Of a DNA stretch of 10,091 bases, positions 8,140-10,091 are shown in pieces. The notes under the pieces were generated by a model that worked only from the letters and a program-made list of their open reading frames with translations, was not told the origin of the DNA and made no database searches. Every line of letters begins with the position of its first letter. Within the stretch, counting starts at the first letter, position 1. The stretch is from an uncultured bacterium. Lineage in GTDB: Bacteria > Actinomycetota > UBA4738 > HRBIN12. The position numbers and the translations under genes are program-made. The DNA lies in assembly GCA_937881155.1 (NCBI GenBank), contig CALGFI010000039.1, positions 1 through 10,091 of the forward strand, read 5' to 3'.

Positions 8140-9536
8140 TGCCGTATCCGCTCGATCCATCGCCCGACGACATGCGCGCGATGGGCGAGGCTGCGCTGGC
8201 CTTCGTCGTGGACTTCCTGCAACGCCGGCCGGACGCGCCGGCGTCGGCGTTCGAGGGCGCTGCCGAGACCGCTCGGCGGTTTCGCATGCCGCCGCCGGAG
8301 GAGGGCAACGGGTTCTCGCCGCTGATCGACCTGGTCGAGACGATCGCCCAGCACTCCAGCGACAACGCGGGCCCCGGGTTCCTCGCCTACATCCCCGGCG
8401 GCGGGCTCTACGCGTCGTCGCTCGCCGAGCTGCTGTCGACGACGATCGATCGCTACGTGAACCTGTGGGGCGAGGCGCCCGTCGCCGCGCAGATCGAGAA
8501 CAACGTCGTCCGGTGGCTGTGCGACCTGTTCGCGTACCCGCCCGAGTCGCGGGGCGTGCTCACCTCCGGCGGCTCGATGGCGAACTTCTCGGCGATCGTG
8601 AGCGCCCGGAAGGCGAAGCTCCCCGAGAACTTCCTGACGGGCGCGCTCTACGTGAGCGAGCACGCCCACGCGTCGGTCATGAAGGCGGCGATGCTCGCCG
8701 GGTTCCCCACGCGGAACGTCCGCATCGTGGCGACCGACCCGTCGCTCCGAATGGACGTCGACGCCCTTCGGCGGCAGATCGTCGACGACCGAGGCGCCGG
8801 ATTGCGGCCGTTCGCCGTCGTGGCGTCGGCGGGGACCACGAACACCGGCGCCATCGACCCGCTCGACGACCTTGCGGGCGTAGCAGCCGACGAGGGTTTG
8901 TGGATGCACGTCGACGCGGCGTACGGCGGGTTCTTCCAGCTCACCGCGCGCGGGCGGGAGCGGTTCCGTGGCATCGAGCGCGCCGACTCCATCACGCTCG
9001 ATCCGCACAAGGGGATGTTCCTGCCGTACGGGACCGGCGCACTCGTCGTCCGGAACGGCCGCGCGCTGCGCGAGGCCCACTTCGTCGGCGCGGCCTACCT
9101 GCAGGACCTGGCCCCCGACGCCGACATCCCGAACTTCGCCGAGTACTCCGCCGAGCTGTCCCGGGACTTCCGAGGGCTCCGCGCGTGGTTCCCGTTGTGG
9201 CTCCACGGCGTGTCGGCGTTCCGTGAGGCGCTCGACGAGAAGCTCGATCTGACCGAGGCGCTCTACGACGGGCTGAAATCGGACGCCCTCTTGGAGCTGC
9301 CGTGGGCGCCCGATCTGACCGTCGTGCCGTTCCGGCTGCGCGACGGCGATGACGTCGCGAACCGCCGGCTCCTGGAGGCGATCAACGCGAGCAAGCGCGT
9401 GTTCCTGTCGAGCACGGTGATCGACGGCCGGTTCACGATCCGCGCGTGCATCCTGTCGCACCGGACGCATCGCGACCGGATCGACGAGTGCATCGAGATC
9501 GTCCGGCGCGCCGCGGCCTCGGTGACCTCGGGGTGA
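8139..9536 (+). CDS. Group II pyridoxal-phosphate-dependent amino acid decarboxylase
   Basis: A 465-residue protein, the usual size for aromatic-amino-acid/2,4-diaminobutyrate/glutamate-type decarboxylases. Visible landmarks in order: GFLAYIPGGGLYASSLAELL, the WGEAPVAAQIENNVVRWLC segment, TSGGSMANFSAI for phosphate binding, H177 (in HAHASVMKA) that stacks on the cofactor ring, D259 (in HVDAAYGG) that pairs with the pyridine nitrogen, and the Schiff-base lysine K291 (in DPHKGMFLPYG). All catalytic residues are present, so it should be active. The substrate cannot be read from sequence. A cytoplasmic enzyme making an amine from an L-amino acid is expected; some relatives act instead as aldehyde synthases. 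The ATG overlaps the TGA of the DUF2277 gene (TGATG), indicating translational coupling, and the stop is 4 bp before the glycosylase start. Confidence 0.93.
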   Translation: MPYPLDPSPDDMRAMGEAALAFVVDFLQRRPDAPASAFEGAAETARRFRMPPPEEGNGFSPLIDLVETIAQHSSDNAGPGFLAYIPGGGLYASSLAELLSTTIDRYVNLWGEAPVAAQIENNVVRWLCDLFAYPPESRGVLTSGGSMANFSAIVSARKAKLPENFLTGALYVSEHAHASVMKAAMLAGFPTRNVRIVATDPSLRMDVDALRRQIVDDRGAGLRPFAVVASAGTTNTGAIDPLDDLAGVAADEGLWMHVDAAYGGFFQLTARGRERFRGIERADSITLDPHKGMFLPYGTGALVVRNGRALREAHFVGAAYLQDLAPDADIPNFAEYSAELSRDFRGLRAWFPLWLHGVSAFREALDEKLDLTEALYDGLKSDALLELPWAPDLTVVPFRLRDGDDVANRRLLEAINASKRVFLSSTVIDGRFTIRACILSHRTHRDRIDECIEIVRRAAASVTSG

Positions 9537-9540
9537 CGGA

Positions 9541-10091
9541 GTGCCGGAGCTGCCCGAAGTACAGGCGCTCGCCGAGCGGCTGGCAGATGCGGTGGGCGGC
9601 TCGACCTTCCAGGCCGCGGACGTCCTCCAGTTCTCCTCGCTGAAGACCGTGACGCCGCGGGCGTCGGAGCTCGTCGGTCGATCGGTCACGGGGGTCGGCC
9701 GCCGTGGCAAGTACGTCGCGTTCGAGCTCGGGGGGCCCCGGGTGCTGGTGCATCTGTCGCAGGGCGGACGCGCCGATATCGAGAACCCACCGAAGACCAC
9801 GAAGCCGCGCGGCGCTGTGGTGCGGTTCCGATTCGAGGGACGTCCGTCGGTGTTGGTGAAGGAGTTCGGTCGCGAGCGCAAGGCCGGGTGGTGGGTGCTG
9901 GCCGAGGGGGATGACGGGCCACTCGAGAAGCTCGGCCCGGAGCCCGACTCCAGTGAGTTCGAGCGGTTCGTCCTCGAGGGAGACGACGGCCGGCGGGTGC
10001 ACACGATCCTCCGGGACCAACGAACGGTTGCCGGGATCGGCCGCGGTTACTCGGACGACATCCTTCATCGGGCGAAGCTCTCGCCGTACGC
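9541..10091 (+). CDS. Fpg/Nei-family DNA glycosylase, 3' part missing
   Basis: The first 183 residues of a formamidopyrimidine/endonuclease VIII-type base-excision glycosylase, cut by the right edge. The GTG start gives (M)PELPEVQ, whose Pro2 is the catalytic nucleophile after Met removal and Glu3 its partner. RRGKYVAFEL carries the conserved K57. DQRTVAGIGRGYSDDILHRA (159-178) is the helix-two-turn-helix entry. Two positions differ from classical MutM: Gln74 stands where HLGMSG has Met, and Arg168 replaces the Asn of the GIGN motif. The Arg-Phe lesion-side loop (RRFG in MutM) reads ERKAG. These point to a divergent Fpg/Nei branch rather than to mutM proper; damaged-base preference is unknown. 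The C-terminal zinc finger would lie beyond the window. It starts 4 bp after the decarboxylase stop, so it is probably in the same operon. Confidence 0.88.
   Translation, partial: MPELPEVQALAERLADAVGGSTFQAADVLQFSSLKTVTPRASELVGRSVTGVGRRGKYVAFELGGPRVLVHLSQGGRADIENPPKTTKPRGAVVRFRFEGRPSVLVKEFGRERKAGWWVLAEGDDGPLEKLGPEPDSSEFERFVLEGDDGRRVHTILRDQRTVAGIGRGYSDDILHRAKLSPY

Noticed and set aside
7335..10004. An 889-codon open frame on the minus strand across the decarboxylase and glycosylase genes
   Set aside because: It runs antisense to three recognisable genes and overlaps the helicase gene in another frame; the translation is low-complexity, Arg/Pro/Gly-rich and matches nothing known to me.

Overview
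The window is about 10 kb of very GC-rich, densely packed bacterial DNA with eight protein-coding genes, two of them cut by the window ends. Strong third-position G/C, GTG starts, a TANNNT-type -10 element and protein types such as a DUF2277 protein and an actinobacterial-looking UvrD-like helicase suggest an actinobacterial (Actinomycetota) chromosome. A neighbouring high-GC phylum cannot be excluded. I saw no RNA genes, insertion sequences, phage genes, CRISPR arrays or long repeats.

Left block (1-2459, minus strand): a GcvT/aminomethyltransferase-family protein is followed 62 bp downstream by a membrane-anchored alkaline-phosphatase-superfamily protein that runs off the left edge. That protein reads as a conceptual translation with no stop across 402 codons. 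Its order of motifs is unusual: a segment resembling the C-terminal part of the fold comes before the N-terminal nucleophile segment.

Middle block (2460-5798, plus strand): a 134-bp divergent promoter region separates the GcvT-like gene from two tandem paralogous FAD-dependent oxidoreductases of the phytoene-desaturase/PYROXD2-like type. They are 19 bp apart and probably co-transcribed. A folate-dependent C1-transfer-type protein next to flavin oxidoreductases recalls dimethylglycine and sarcosine oxidizing enzymes, where both activities sit in one polypeptide. A role in demethylation or amine oxidation is a hypothesis only.

Right block: a UvrD/PcrA-type superfamily 1 helicase on the minus strand (5819-7846) converges on the second oxidoreductase, with only 20 bp between the stop codons. 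Divergent from it is a tight plus-strand run: a DUF2277 protein, a group II PLP-dependent decarboxylase overlapping it by one base (TGATG), and, 4 bp further on, an Fpg/Nei-family DNA glycosylase truncated by the right edge. The helicase and the glycosylase are both DNA-maintenance proteins; nothing in the sequence ties the decarboxylase to them beyond operon layout.
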